Positions 43,601-54,535 of a DNA stretch of 64,000 nt are shown one piece after another. Position numbers and translations under genes: made by a program. The stretch's first letter is position 1, and each line of letters starts with the position of its first letter. The notes below the pieces were generated by a model. That model searched no databases. It was not told where the DNA came from and worked only from the letters and a program-made list of their open reading frames with translations. The DNA is from Dama dama (lineage: Eukaryota; Chordata; Mammalia; Artiodactyla; Cervidae): contig NC_083701.1 in assembly GCF_033118175.1 (NCBI RefSeq), positions 11,241,501-11,305,500 of the forward strand, written 5' to 3'.

Positions 43601-44630
43601 CAGTTCAGTTCAGTTCAGTCGCTCAGTCATGTCCGACTCTTTGCGACCCCATGAATCGCAGCACTCCAGGCCTTCTTGTCCATCACCAGCTCTCGGAGTC
43701 CACCCAAACCCACGTCCATCAAGTCGGTGATGCCATCCAACCATCTCATCCTCTGTCGTCCCCTTCTTCTCCTGCCTTCAATCTTTCCCAGCATCAGGGT
43801 CTTTTCAAATGAGTCAGCTCTTTGCATCAGGTGGCCAAAGTATTGGAGTTTCAGCTTCAACATCAGTCCTTCCAATGAACACCCAGGACTGATCTCCTTT
43901 AGGATGGACTGGCTGGATCTCCTTGCAGTCCAAGGGACTCTCAAGAGTCTTCTCAACACCACAGCTCAAAAGCATCATTTCTTCAGCACTCAGCTTTCTT
44001 TATGGTCCCACTCTCACACCCATACATGACCACTGGAAAAACCATAGCCTTGACTAGATGGACCTTTGTTGCCAAAGTAATGTCTCTGCTTTTTAATATG
44101 CTGTCTAGGTTGGTCATAACTTTCCTTCCACGGTGTAAGCGTCTTTTAATTTCATGGCTGCAGTCACCATCTGCAGTGATTTTGAAGCCCCCAAAAATAA
44201 AGTCAGCCAGTTTCCACTGTTTCCCCATCTATTTGCCTTGAAGTGATGGAACCGGATGCCATGATCTTAGTTTTCTGAATGTTGAGCTTTAAGCTAACTT
44301 TTTCACTCTCCTTTTTCAGTTTCATCAAGAGGCTCTTTAGTTCTTCTTCACTTTCTGCCGTAAGGGTGGTGTCATCTGAATATCTGAGGTTGTTGATATT
44401 TCTCCCAGCAATCTTGATTCCAGCTTGTGCTTCCTCCAGCCCAGCATTTCTCATGATGTACTCTGCATAGAAGTTAAATAAGCAGGGTGACTATACAGCC
44501 TTGACATACTCCTTTTCCTATTTGGAACCAGTCTGTTGTTCCATGTCCAGTTCTAACTGTTGCTTCCTGACCTGCATACAGGTTTCTCAAGAGGCAGGTC
44601 AAGTGGTCTAGTATTCCCATCTCTTTCATA
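43601..44630 (-). mobile_element. BovB LINE, 5'-truncated, about 1 kb
   Basis: The largest BovB copy here. The left edge is the element's 3' end, with the repeated 'cagttcagtt' unit. Reading right it goes back through the 3' part into the end of the reverse transcriptase ORF. Similarity stops near 44630 ('atctctttcata'), giving a 5' truncation. BovB is an RTE-clade LINE known for patchy distribution between reptiles and ruminants. Confidence 0.97.
43627..44454 (-). pseudogene. BovB reverse transcriptase C-terminal remnant
   Basis: The C-terminal third of an RTE-type reverse transcriptase, lying in three frame pieces: 44203-44454, 43983-44228 and 43627-43962. The first and third share a frame and the middle one is shifted, so there are at least two frameshifts. 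The first piece has the catalytic-site string YSDD at 44371-44382, where LINE polymerases usually have F/Y-A-D-D. The third piece has a basic RRRRGR stretch. The 5' part, including any endonuclease, is missing. Not functional. Confidence 0.88.
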
Positions 44631-44984
44631 CCACTTTCCTAATCTTGTATTCTGGGCCGGAGGTCAGTTACCAATTCTATGCTGGATTCTTCTGACATCC
44701 ATAAATGAGTAAAGAAGGTAGAAAGGAAACATTAAGGAGTGTTAGAAAGGGCACAGATGAAATAATCTTTTTCCAAGTCTATCTGTGCTACTTACTGGCC
44801 TGATGAATTTTTTTTAAGACCCCTGGATCCCTTTGACTCTTGGTTTCCTCCTGATCAAAACAAAGGCAAGAGCATCAACTCTGTGTCTCTTCTCTTTTTT
44901 TTCTCTCTCTTTTTTTAAAATGTGGATTATTTTTAAAGGCTATTGAATTTTGTTACAATATTGTTTCTGTTTTATGTTTTGGGA
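44631..44984. other. No gene or repeat recognised
   Basis: Pyrimidine-rich at 44885-44915; otherwise unassigned. Confidence 0.4.
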
Positions 44985-45087
44985 GGGGTGAGGAATGTGG
45001 GATCTTAGTTCCCGGATCAGGGATTGAACCTGCCCGCCTTGCCTGGGGCGGCCAAGTCCTAACCCCTGGACCGCCAGGCAGGTCTCT
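44985..45087 (-). repeat. CHR-type SINE
   Basis: 'tgtgggatcttagttcccgg', 'atcagggattgaacctgccc' and 'taacccctggaccgccaggc' are the reverse complement of a tRNA-derived CHR SINE. Confidence 0.85.
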
Positions 45088-45494
45088 GCATGTCTCTTTT
45101 TAATGACCAAGTACGGCACACAAAAGTGCCAGTTTGTAACGGTGGAAAGTTACTGAACTGAGACACAAACTCAGGTTTCTAACCTGATACGTAGTTGATG
45201 TTCACTGATAAGTTATTTCCTGTCTCCTCTTTCTTAGCCTTGGATTTTATGTTGGTTATTGGTTCATGGGAGCAGTGGGTTCCACACAAAGCAGGGTCCC
45301 TCCTAGGGTCGGATGCCCCAGACTGCTCAGGGGATCAGCTCCCCGCTTCCCACCATACACTCTTCTCCCCTGCTCTCACTTCTCTTTTTTCCATTCTCTC
45401 TCTCCTACTTCATGTCTTCCTCCATCCGATCTCTCTTACAGAAATGATAGAATATTTTTAGAGTTGAGCACTATCTAGGAATCATCCGGTCAAG
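45088..45494. other. No gene or repeat recognised
   Basis: Unassigned. Pyrimidine-rich at 45355-45440. Confidence 0.4.
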
Positions 45495-45600
45495 TCTGTT
45501 TGTTTTACAGGCGCAGGAGCTAAAACCGAGAGGTCAGTTCCCTGCCCAAGAGCACACAGCTAGCAAGCAGCCGGGCTGGTGAGGCCCGTAGGTGCAGTTT
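45495..45600 (-). repeat. MIR SINE
   Basis: 'ttttacaggcgcaggagcta', 'aaaccgagaggtcagttccc' and 'tgcccaagagcacacagcta' are minus-strand MIR. Confidence 0.72.
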
Positions 45601-46262
45601 CAAAAGCAGCTCTGTTTTCTCCACACCATGCTGCGTTGAAAGTTGTGTTCCTATGGAAGGGGCTCCCCAGCCCCCACTTAAAAACATGGTTGAATATTTC
45701 CACAGAAGTGGATTTCTGACACCTGCCGTTAACATTCTGTGCAGTGTCAGCCGGGTTCTCACATTCCCGCTTGTCATGTCCATGGCTCCGAGAAGCGGCT
45801 TGTGGCAGAAGGTGTGGGTAACTTCAAAACCCCTAACGCTGGGCGTATGATTCAGACCGTACATGAGAAAAGAATAATTTCCTCTGCCTCCCCCATGTAC
45901 TTCTGAGCTAAAAATGCAACCGCAGAGTTCAGAGGAAGGTGTAGGATTTATGCTCTTATGTTAACTTTCTTTTCTCTCTCAGTCTCACTGGGGATCAAGT
46001 GCTGAAGTTTTGGGGGTTTTGTTTTTACTTGACAAGCAGGTAGATGAGTCAGCATCCTGTATCTGTTCCCCTCCTTAAGAGCTCGGTGACCTTCTAGAAC
46101 TCCGCTCACTTCAGCTGTCTCATCTGTGAGAAGGATTTGCAGGTTTCTGTCTTGTATGTCTCAGAGGCTTGTTTTGAATCAACTAATGGAGGAGCAAGGG
46201 CTTTTGTAAACATGCCAAAGGCTGATTGTGGGGGCTTTTATGAAGAGACTTTAAAGTATGAG
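45601..46262. other. No gene or repeat recognised
   Basis: Unassigned sequence. A 114-codon minus frame (45520-45864) runs out of the MIR and has no features. Confidence 0.4.
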
Positions 46263-46271
46263 ATAAAAGAT

Positions 46272-46497
46272 CCTGGTGCAAAGAGCCGACTCATTGGAAA
46301 AGACCCTGATGCTGGGAAAGATTGAGGGCAAGAGGAGAAGGGGGCAACAGAGGGTGCGATGGTTGGATGGCATCACTGACTCAAAGGACATGAGTTTGGG
46401 CAAGGTCCAGGAGATAATGAAGGACAGGGAAGCCTGGCGTGCTGCAGTCCACAGGGTTGCAAAGAGTTGGACACAACCTGATGATTAAACAGCAACA
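46272..46497 (+). repeat. BovB LINE 3' fragment with 9-bp target duplication
   Basis: A 226-base BovB end, from 'cctggtgcaaagagccgact' to 'gatgattaaacagcaaca'. Identical 'ataaaagat' at 46263-46271 and 46498-46506 marks a single truncated insertion. Confidence 0.95.
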
Positions 46498-46506
46498 ATA
46501 AAAGAT

Positions 46507-48061
46507 GTGGGTTTGAGTTCTGGTTCTGTCCCCAGCTTGGGACTGAGCTAAGTGAGAGGATGCTGGCGGACCCAAAAGCAATGGCTGACTCTCCTGCATT
46601 CCCAGCCTGTGTAGTTTAACAGGGATATTTGGTACATATGGATCAAATATCCTAGGAATTGTTGGGGATATTTTTGTCCTTGATCGCTCATCTCTTCTGT
46701 CATGTGTCTTGATCTGATAAGTGAGCTCCCTAGCTACAAGACCGGATGCTATGTATTCAAGAAGAGAAAAAGAAAGAAGAAACAAAAGAAGGAAAAAGAA
46801 ACATTGATTTGCATGGAAGACTTTCAAAGAAAGAGGAATATTTTCTCATTGGCAGATACTGTCTTCATGTGTTTCTAATGAAACAGAAGCCAGTGAGTCT
46901 CTGGTTTATGTCTTTGTTCCTCCCCTGACACTGTTGATGTCAGCAAAAAATTGCAGTTTGTTTTTTGGCGAGGGCCCTGTTTTCCTTTTCCATTGAGCAC
47001 AGGAATGGTGGCTTCTATCTGCCACACCCTCTAAAATAATAAAATACGTCTAGAATGTGGGATGTGACTACAGCTGTCTGTGGTTAGATCCGTCCTAAAG
47101 ACCTGGGCTGAGAAAATACTCTTGGAGATGCCTGTGTGAGTGCAGCGCCCGACACGCGTCACTCTGCCTAGTGATCACTTACCGTGCTCGTTCCCTCAGG
47201 ACTCTCTCCTTCAGACCCTACGGAGGAGGTAAGGAACCCGTGCTAGTCTTAGGGTGTTGGTCCTGATTTACACACGTTAACATGGCCCTTTTATTTTATT
47301 TTTTTGTTGGGGGGGTGTTTCCCACACCCTCAGGCGTTCTCTTCTCCTGGCACCTCTCTGAGAAGCAGTCTGCTCAAGATTTCTCGCTCTTGTTGCTAAG
47401 GGCGCGTTTCCTCGCCTGTCTGAGCTCCGCCCGGGGGCGGCCTCCCACTTGTCCTTCCCTCTCTCTGACTGTTGGGTCACGGGCGGTCTAGGTACCGCCC
47501 GGCTCGACGGGCCCATAGTGGTCTCAGGCAGCAGACACGACGTTTGCCTGATACGGAGACACATGTGGGAACTCCTGTGAGAAACCTCACAGAAATCATT
47601 CCCAAATTGGAGCTAATGGCTGCCTGATGATGATGCTCGCTGAAGCATTTGCAAACCGTTTCTGTATCTGTCCTCCCTTTATGCTCACCCATCAGACTCT
47701 GTCTTGGTTGGTGGGTTCTGAGCGCTGTAACCGTCATCTCAGATGTCTGTCATGAGAACACTGAGTGTTACGCTGCTTACTTTGTCTTTTTTTGTTTTTT
47801 CCTAATTTTTGTTGGACTAACATTTTTAAAGATAGGGTTGTCCAAACATTTTTTTTCCATGTGGCAAAAATGAAATTGATATTCTGAACTTGTTTTTGTT
47901 GCATTGTAATGAGTTTTCTGGTTCTTTCACTTCAACTCAACTGTAGCTGTTGGATCTTTTTTGTTTTAAACTCATTGGACGTGGAGAGTTGGCGTGGCTT
48001 AGAGTCACTGGTGGGTTCTTTTTATTTGGGGGTGTTTTTTGGGGGGAAGGGCAGTGGGGAA
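46507..48061. other. No gene; CpG-richer patch and possible micro-exon
   Basis: About 1.5 kb unassigned. 47400-47530 is CpG-richer than its surroundings but too short for a CpG island. 'ttccctcag' and 'gaggtaagga' flank 29 bases at 47200-47228, but this segment also resembles a MIR core. Confidence 0.35.
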
Positions 48062-48168
48062 CCACACCAGGCAGCCTGTGGGGTCTTAGTTCCCTGATCA
48101 AGGGTTGAACCCACACCCCGGCAGCGAAAGTGTCGCGTCATAACCACTGGACCGCCAAGGAATTCCCT
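48062..48168 (-). repeat. CHR-type SINE
   Basis: 'gtggggtcttagttccctga', 'tcaagggttgaacccacacc' and 'ataaccactggaccgccaag' then 'gaattccc' give a complete minus-strand copy. Confidence 0.88.
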
Positions 48169-48349
48169 GGTGTTTTTCTGTTGCCTGTGGAGGTCGTCTC
48201 ACTCATTTCTTGCATCCTTGTGGCAAAGTGGTGATCGCAGGGGGTACCGCGGAGGTGAACGGCCAGACCAGGCGAGACAGCAGTTCAGGCCCTCCTGCCC
48301 CCTGACCCTGTTTCACCCCTGCTTTCTCCTCCTCAGTCTTTTTTTTTCT

Positions 48350-48606
48350 TTGGCTGCGCTGGGTCTTCATTGCTAAGTGGGCTTTTTCTCCAGTCGGTAC
48401 ACAGGCTCCTCACTGCAGTGGCTTCTCCCGTGCTGGCGCCGGCTCTCGGGCAGGGGTTTCCAGGCTCTAGAGCACAGGCTCAGTAGTCATTGCACTCCAG
48501 GCTCAGCTGCTCCTGGGCCTCTGGAATCTTCTCGGACCAGGGATCCCACCTGCGTGTCCTGCATTGGCAAATGGATTCCCTACCACCAACCCCCCAGGGA
48601 AGCCCC
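48350..48606 (-). repeat. CHR-type SINE, long form
   Basis: 'ggctgcgctgggtcttcatt', 'ctcctcactgcagtggcttc', 'ctctagagcacaggctcagt' and 'cctgcattggcaaatggatt' follow the longer cetartiodactyl CHR form in minus orientation. Confidence 0.82.
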
Positions 48607-48639
48607 CTCCTCAGTCTTATTCCAGGCACTATGGCCTGT

Positions 48640-48957
48640 ATGGAGGGCTTCCCTGGGAGCTCAGCTGGTAAAGAATCCACCTGCAATTCAGGAGACCCCA
48701 GTTCGATCCCTGGGGTGGGAAGATCCCCTGGAGAAGGGATAGGCTACCCACTCCATTATTCTCGGGCTTCCCTTGTGTCTCAGCTGGTAAAGAATCCGCC
48801 CACAATGCGGGAAACCTGGGTTCAATCCCTGGGTTGGGAAGATCCCCTGGAGAAGAGAACATCTACCCACTCCAGTATTCCGGCCTGGAGAATTCCCTGG
48901 ACTGTATAGTCCACGGGGTCGCAAAGAGTCAGACATGACTGAGCAACTTTCACTTTG
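48640..48957 (+). repeat. Composite Bov-tA SINE: partial plus complete unit
   Basis: A head-only unit (48643-48763) ends abruptly at 'ccattattctc' and joins a complete unit (48764-48957). One target duplication 'atggcctgt' (48631-48639 and 48958-48966) encloses both, so they inserted as one dimeric element. Confidence 0.95.
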
Positions 48958-48966
48958 ATGGCCTGT

Positions 48967-49624
48967 GGTCCTCTGCTGGAGCACCTGTTGTAACCTCCCC
49001 TCTCAGAGATTCTGGAAGGTCTGACCCAGGGCCCAGGTGTGTGTGGTTAAAAGCACTCACAGGTGATTCGCATGTGGGTGGGGCCGGGCCTGGGATGCAG
49101 GGCGGGGTCTCCCAGAGAGAGCCAAGGTGCCCTTGTAGGAACTGGGAGGGTTCGCCTCCGCCTGGCACTGGCCTCCCCTGGGAGCAGGCAGGGCCCGCAG
49201 GCCCTCAGGTTCCCTCCCTGCCACGGATGCTCTGGGCATCATCGGAGAACCGCCCCTGCATCCTCTGCTCCGGCCAGTGCCTCCATTTGACTAGTCTTCT
49301 GCCTCCTGCAGCCGCAGAGCTTCTTTGTGAGTGCGTGTGTTTCCTATTTCAGGTCACATGATCGGGTGCTGTATTTGTTTTTCTCAGTTCAGGCTGAGCC
49401 TGCAATTCACAGCTCTCCCTGTTTGGTGAGAATTTAGGTCGGGTGTTCACAGTGGAGATTCAGAGCCTCGGCCGGGCTCCTGTTCACGGGGGACCCACCC
49501 AGCCACTCCTGCGGCTCCTTCTTCCTCAGGGGACCTGCTGGTTATACAGACCATGGGTGTCCTAACAGACTCACCTTTGTAAGGCACGATGGGGTGTAAG
49601 ACAAAAAAAAAAAAAAATTGGGAT
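48967..49624. other. No gene; GC-rich unassigned block
   Basis: GC-rich at 49070-49260 with overlapping frames on both strands. An A run of about 14 lies at 49604-49617. Confidence 0.4.
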
Positions 49625-49800
49625 TTGAATCAAGAGTTTTGTGTTCCAGCCCCAGCCCAGCCACTTGTCAGCAGTGTGATGGGGGGCGAGTCATTGAATC
49701 TTACTGGGGCTTCCCTTCCTCCTTTATAAAACGGGCTAGTAAAGTGGAATGTACATGGAATCACTTTATAAACTGACACAAATATTGTTGAAGCTGGAGC
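49625..49800 (+). repeat. MIR SINE
   Basis: 'cagcccagccacttgtcagc', 'agtgtgatggggggcgagtc' and 'ttcctcctttataaaacggg' follow plus-strand MIR. Confidence 0.65.
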
Positions 49801-49845
49801 AGTAATGTGCCGCACACACCCCTCTTGTCTATGACCTTTTTTAGT

Positions 49846-50155
49846 TCCCTCCACTTTATTGAGATGGAATTGACTTATAACATTATTTAAGTTTAGGTGG
49901 ACAGCATAGTGATTTTGTACATGTATGCATTGCAAGGTGCTTACCTCAGGAAGGTTAGCTAGTACATTCACTATCTCACAGAATTATAGTTGTGTGGTGA
50001 GAACCTTTGAAATCTACCGTCTTAGAAACTTTCAAATAGATAGTACAGTGTTATCAACTGTAGACACCTTGCTGGACCTTAAATCCCCAGAACTTACCTT
50101 AAAACTCTGGACGTTGGTACCCTTTCGTCCCCTCCCTCCCATTCTTTTTTCTTTT
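49846..50155 (-). repeat. L1M LINE 3' end
   Basis: 'ctttattgagatggaattga', 'cttataacattatttaagtt', 'tcttagaaactttcaaatag' and 'tacagtgttatcaactgtag' are the reverse complement of an old L1M 3' end. It accounts for the perfect donor-like site on the minus strand near 50093. Confidence 0.85.
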
Positions 50156-51246
50156 TTAAATTTAAACGAGCTGGCTCTAGGGGTTTGCTGTGCCTGGGGG
50201 CACCATACCTTACTAATAGCAACACCAGACCTGGAAGCCAGGCCCTCGGGTTTCTTTCTGTATCTGTTTTTCAGTGCAGAGCATCCATTGGTTCGTGGAA
50301 GGTCCTGGGTCTGAGTCTTCCTCACTTGCTTTCCTTCACAGAATCTCGCCTCTCTCCCTTGATCACTCTGTCTTCGCATCGCGTATCCTTGGCGCCTCTG
50401 CTGAGGTCCAGACGCTGTCAGGACATTTACTTCTGCGGTGAGGCTTCCGTTACTTCCGGCTTGGTGGTTCGTGCCTGTGTCCTTTCCCAGGTCTGCAGTT
50501 CTAGGCTTTGTGAGGAATATAAAGTTTCCAGGGGCGCTTTCCATTGCAAAGTTAGAACAGAAAGAGCAAACAAAGCAGGTCCCTTTGGTCTCTGATAAGG
50601 CTGCTTTAGTAAGTGTTTTACTTCTCAGAGCAACCTCTTAGCTCCATGCGTTCCCCTGTTTGGAAGTGTTTTTCAGCTCTTGTGCTGGCCAGGAGGAGAG
50701 CTTTCGCACGCTCACAGGCCGGGAGGTCTCCGGGGGCTGTAACTGAGAGAGCGGTATTGACCCTGCGGTCATCAGTCTGAATGTGCCTAAGTGGGTAGCC
50801 GCCCAAAGCCATTACAGCTGCCCTCCAGGAATCTTTGATAAGTGAGTTAGTGGGCTTTCCGCAGCTCTGGGCGACCTGAATTGTTCACCCATTTATTTCC
50901 TTCTGCCGGAGCCAGGAAGATAACCCCATCCTCGGAAGCCTCCCGGCAGTGGGTTTCAGAGCTCTTGGGAAAGAGGGAGCTGCCATCCGTTCACTGTCTT
51001 CTGAGTGTTCTGCGTGTCCTCTGATTTCGCTCTCTCTGAAGCCTCAAGGTGATACGGATGGGTCGCAGACGGGGGCCGGGGAGGCGGACAGAGTCTGTGA
51101 AAGCGGCCTCGCCCACCAGCTCCACAGTCACCGGCAGGGCTGTGAAGTGAAGCTGTGCGGAGGCTCACGCGCCTGTGCTCCCTCACCCAGCGGTCTCCGT
51201 CCCAAGTCATGGGCAGTGAGCCAGACTGACTCTTCACGTCCACCTG
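50156..51246. other. No gene or repeat recognised
   Basis: About 1.1 kb. Both strands have frames over 100 codons (50185-50595 plus, 50032-50544 minus, 50956-51369 minus), a sign of low stop density and not of a gene. Confidence 0.4.
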
Positions 51247-51250
51247 CAAG

Positions 51251-51275
51251 TGTATGTGTGTGTGTGTGTGTGTGT
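51251..51275. repeat. (TG)n microsatellite
   Basis: About 12 TG units with one 'ta' interruption, followed by 'gcggggaggggtggggg'. Confidence 0.93.
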
Positions 51276-51449
51276 GGCGGGGAGGGGTGGGGGGATTAGG
51301 GTGACAGGAGTGGTAGCTCCAACCAGTCAGGTCCCGCGCTGGCAGCATGGAGGCGGCGTGAGGCAGCACGTGGCTCCTCCGGTCCCGTCGGTGCCCGTCT
51401 CTGCTCGTCTCTGCTCCTCTGTGCCCAGTACTCTGCTGCGGAAAGGAGG

Positions 51450-51592
51450 TGCAGTCACCCCTCGGTACACGGTGGGGGTGGTGGTTCCCAGACCCCCCCT
51501 GAGGATCCCCAAATCCACGGATGCGCGAGTAGCGCTCTCAGACCCCCGTGTCCTCAGATGCGGAGCCTGCAGATATGGAGGGCCAGCTATAC
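51450..51592 (+). mobile_element. Tigger-type (Tc1/mariner) MITE
   Basis: The left end 'cagtcacccctcggtacacg' and right end 'cagatatggagggccagct' are near inverted repeats. Between them lie 'ggttcccagaccccccctga' and 'ccaaatccacggatgcgcga', typical of a Tigger-derived MITE. The middle is deleted and no transposase is present. Confidence 0.8.
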
Positions 51593-52254
51593 CTTGCCAT
51601 TCACTTCCCTTGTTCCCGAGGTAATGGGCTTTTGTTGATCAGACTTGAATGAAATAGTTTATCGTCAGGTGTTAATGCCTAAGGTACATCCCTGACAGTG
51701 AATACTAGAAAGTAGAATAAAGAGACGTTGTCCTATCAAATAATACTCTTGGGCACAGGTTGGGGGATTAAGCGTCCCTTTCTCTCTTTTCCATTTGGGA
51801 TATTTGGGTAAATACGGTCCAGGATAGATTGAGTGATGGATGAAGTTTGAGGGTTCAGACCAGAAACCACGGCTCCCTGACTCTTCAGCCTGGTTCTCTA
51901 TCAACCAGCTATTATCTTCTCTCTAGCAATGAAAAGAACATAACCTCTCCATTTCTGCATGACTGCCCCCCGAAATAAAATGCTCCCATGTACAATATAA
52001 GTGAAGACTTGGCCTCTCTGAAAAGTACTCAGAAGATACCAGCCAGGCCCACCTTTCCTGCCTTGATTATGCTCCTCCTGGTAACACAGTCTTTCATCCT
52101 GTGATCATCTCGAGCCCTGCCGTTTGGTGTGGTTCTTCCTGCAGGGGAAGCGGTACAGACATGCAGGCGCTCATTTGTGTGAGAAGGAAAAAAGGTAGAT
52201 CACGCTTAAGGTATTGCGAATTACAGAATTTTGTACCCTCAAGGGATTTTACTG
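51593..52254. other. No gene or repeat recognised
   Basis: Unassigned sequence. Confidence 0.4.
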
Positions 52255-52445
52255 CAAACATTTCCTTTTTTACAGATGGGAAAACTGAGAACCAAAATAG
52301 AACAAAGCCTATGATGAGGATATTAACTGGGTTTGATACATTAGTGGTCCTGTAAGAGACAACTCGGAGATCTCAAAGCCAGTTAGTGGCTGAGCCAAGA
52401 TTAGAACTCACATCTCTTCACTCTAAGACCTGGGCTCTGGGGGAT
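52255..52445 (-). repeat. MIR SINE with internal extra sequence
   Basis: 'tttttacagatgggaaaact' and 'gagaaccaaaatag' at the left, 'agccagttagtggctgagcc' and 'aagattagaactcacatctc' at the right are minus-strand MIR. Roughly 70 bases between them have no MIR counterpart. Confidence 0.65.
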
Positions 52446-52544
52446 ATCCCCCCACTCCTTCATCCTCTGCAGGGTTCTGGGGATTTTGAGCAAGTCTTGG
52501 GGGTGAGAATAATGAGCAGGCAGGATCAATAGGTTTCATCCGCA

Positions 52545-52620
52545 CGCCTCCTGCTCAACCCTGACTGGGTATTGGAATCACCTGGGGACCTTTAACAGCG
52601 CACCTGAGGACCACCACAGC
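52545..52620 (+). mobile_element. MER5-type fragment
   Basis: 'gggtattggaatcacctggg' followed by 'gacctttaacagcgcacctg' resembles the MER5 left half. Confidence 0.5.
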
Positions 52621-54535
52621 CCAGTGAAGCCACTCTCTTGTCCTCCTGAGATTGCTGTCTCAGGTGTGACTGCAGGGTTTTCTCCAGGTGCAGTTGTGGA
52701 CAGCCTCCATCAGGATCCCCCGGGTGCTGGCGAGGAAGCAGACTCCCAGGTCCTGTCTGCTCCTCCTTGGTCCAAGCACCTGGTGCCAAGAGCCAGGCTT
52801 CCTGTTTGCAGCCAGGTTCCCCAGGTGATGCGGATGCTAAACTAGTGTTCTGGACATGGGCAGTCTTCCCCCTGAAGTCCCCTGCCCTCCTCTCCCCGAC
52901 TCTGCCCCTGCTTCTTCTGGGGTGCCAAATCTGGAGAGGCAGGTACCTTTGAATTCCAAGGTTTTAAATTGCTTTTGATGTTTCCCCCCTTCTTCAAAAA
53001 GGAAAGAGATTTAGAATATAGACCTCTGTATTAATTTTGAATAGATGCATGAAGATTACAGCAGTAAAGTGAACTTCCCTTTTTCTTTTTTTTTTTTTTT
53101 GAACTTCCCTTTTTCAAAAACTAGATATTGATCCTGCTGCTGAGTCAGTGGTAGGATTGTATCTTTCTCCTTTAGCCCATCCTTTTTTGAGCTTAATTTC
53201 GAAAGTGATCCTGTGCCTGCCTGTCGCTCAGCACCAGCACTGAGCCCAGCATATGAGAAAAAGCATTTCTCACTTTCCACTTACATATTCAGGGATCCAG
53301 CAAAACAAAGATCCTAGAAAAAACATGCCACCAATTATTTACAATATTCTAAAAAAGAGAAATGATTGTATTTCTCCCTTCTGAGTTTTTTTCACTTCTA
53401 GCACATTTTAAAACATCACTGTAATGAGTTTTTCTTTCTGGCCCTAGGATTTTGTATCATGCCTATTGCAAAAGAAACAAAAATGGGTCCACTCTAGCTG
53501 TGTGTAATGATATTCCTCAGGTAGAAAACAATTTAAAGGAACAGACCAAAAGCATGCCTCGGGAACATGCAATAAATGCATTTTCATCCGATGTCTCTCA
53601 AAACTTGAAAATTTTCATATTTTCAAAGATAAAGCTGCTCAGTTCCCTCTCTCCTAATTTATTCTTTTAGAGTATGGGAATTCCTTTAGTGTTTGTGCAG
53701 ATCTCTTTTGCTTGCTTAACTGTTTTTTGCCTTGACATCATTCATTTTGTGTAAGGTAGTAAGATCAGAGATGTGCGAAAACGTTTCGGTTTGGGGAACC
53801 AATTTTTAGAACTCTGGCCTAGGAAGGTTTTCTCCCCTTCCCAACCCTGCCACCCTGTGTACATGATTTTAAGTAATGGCATGATGTTGTACCATTATTT
53901 CAGTTCAGTCTTTATATCCCTCTGATATCGTATAAAGGTTTCACGATGTGCCTTCTAAAATCTGTGCTTTGTTGAAGCACAAGCAGATGTGTTACAGAAG
54001 TGGGCACCATAATGTAGTTGGATTTTCTGAATCCCAGAGATGGAAGAAAAAAATAAACAGGCCAAGAAAACAAGTGTAAAAGTGATATTTAAATTTAAGA
54101 TGACTTTTACCACATTAATTTTTCTAATTCCATTTCTTTACTGTCAAAGAAATCGAGCATGAATACTTCATAGGAGGGACTACTTAGGGGTTGAATGTTC
54201 ATGTAGAGTGCCTGTCATAAGATTGAGGGTAAGAAGAGGGTGGTGAGTTGAACAGATCTTGGCTGAATATGAATCCCTGTCTGGAATCAACTCAGGCTTT
54301 CTAACATGGACCATTGTGTGACCAAAGGTTTGAATTTGTGCCTTGGGAGAAGTCTTTGTTTTTATTGTTGTCTTTTTCTGAAATAAATCAAGTATTTGCA
54401 TAATAAACTTAATAAGGCCATTCCAAAACACTCAAGCATGTGCCTGCTGCCAGCCAATCAAAACAAGCTGTGGACGACAACAGAAACAATAAAAAGTTAG
54501 ACCTCGAATAATTGGATAATTAAGGATCAACTTAC
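52621..54535. other. No gene; T15 tract between direct repeats
   Basis: About 1.9 kb with no repeat recognised except the feature at 53071-53115. AT-rich after 53280. Confidence 0.4.
53071..53115 (-). repeat. Poly(T) between 15-bp direct repeats
   Basis: 'gaacttccctttttc' occurs at 53071-53085 and again at 53101-53115, with only Ts (53086-53100) between. It has the shape of a target duplication around a bare poly(A) tail inserted in minus orientation. Confidence 0.75.

Noticed and set aside
47200..47228. 29-base possible micro-exon
   Set aside because: Splice-like ends are good, but 'gaccctacggaggaggtaag' resembles the MIR core 'aaccctatgaggtaggtac' and 29 bases is too short to judge.
47400..47530. 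CpG-rich patch as a CpG-island promoter
   Set aside because: Too short, with no adjacent first exon or transcription-start features.
50088..50100. Perfect AAG|GTAAGT donor on the minus strand
   Set aside because: Lies inside an L1M 3' end with no coding context.
50032..50544. 170-codon minus-strand frame
   Set aside because: Its C-terminal third is read through an L1M 3' end and the rest has a low-complexity, K/R/Q-rich composition without motifs. A mirrored frame is open on the plus strand.
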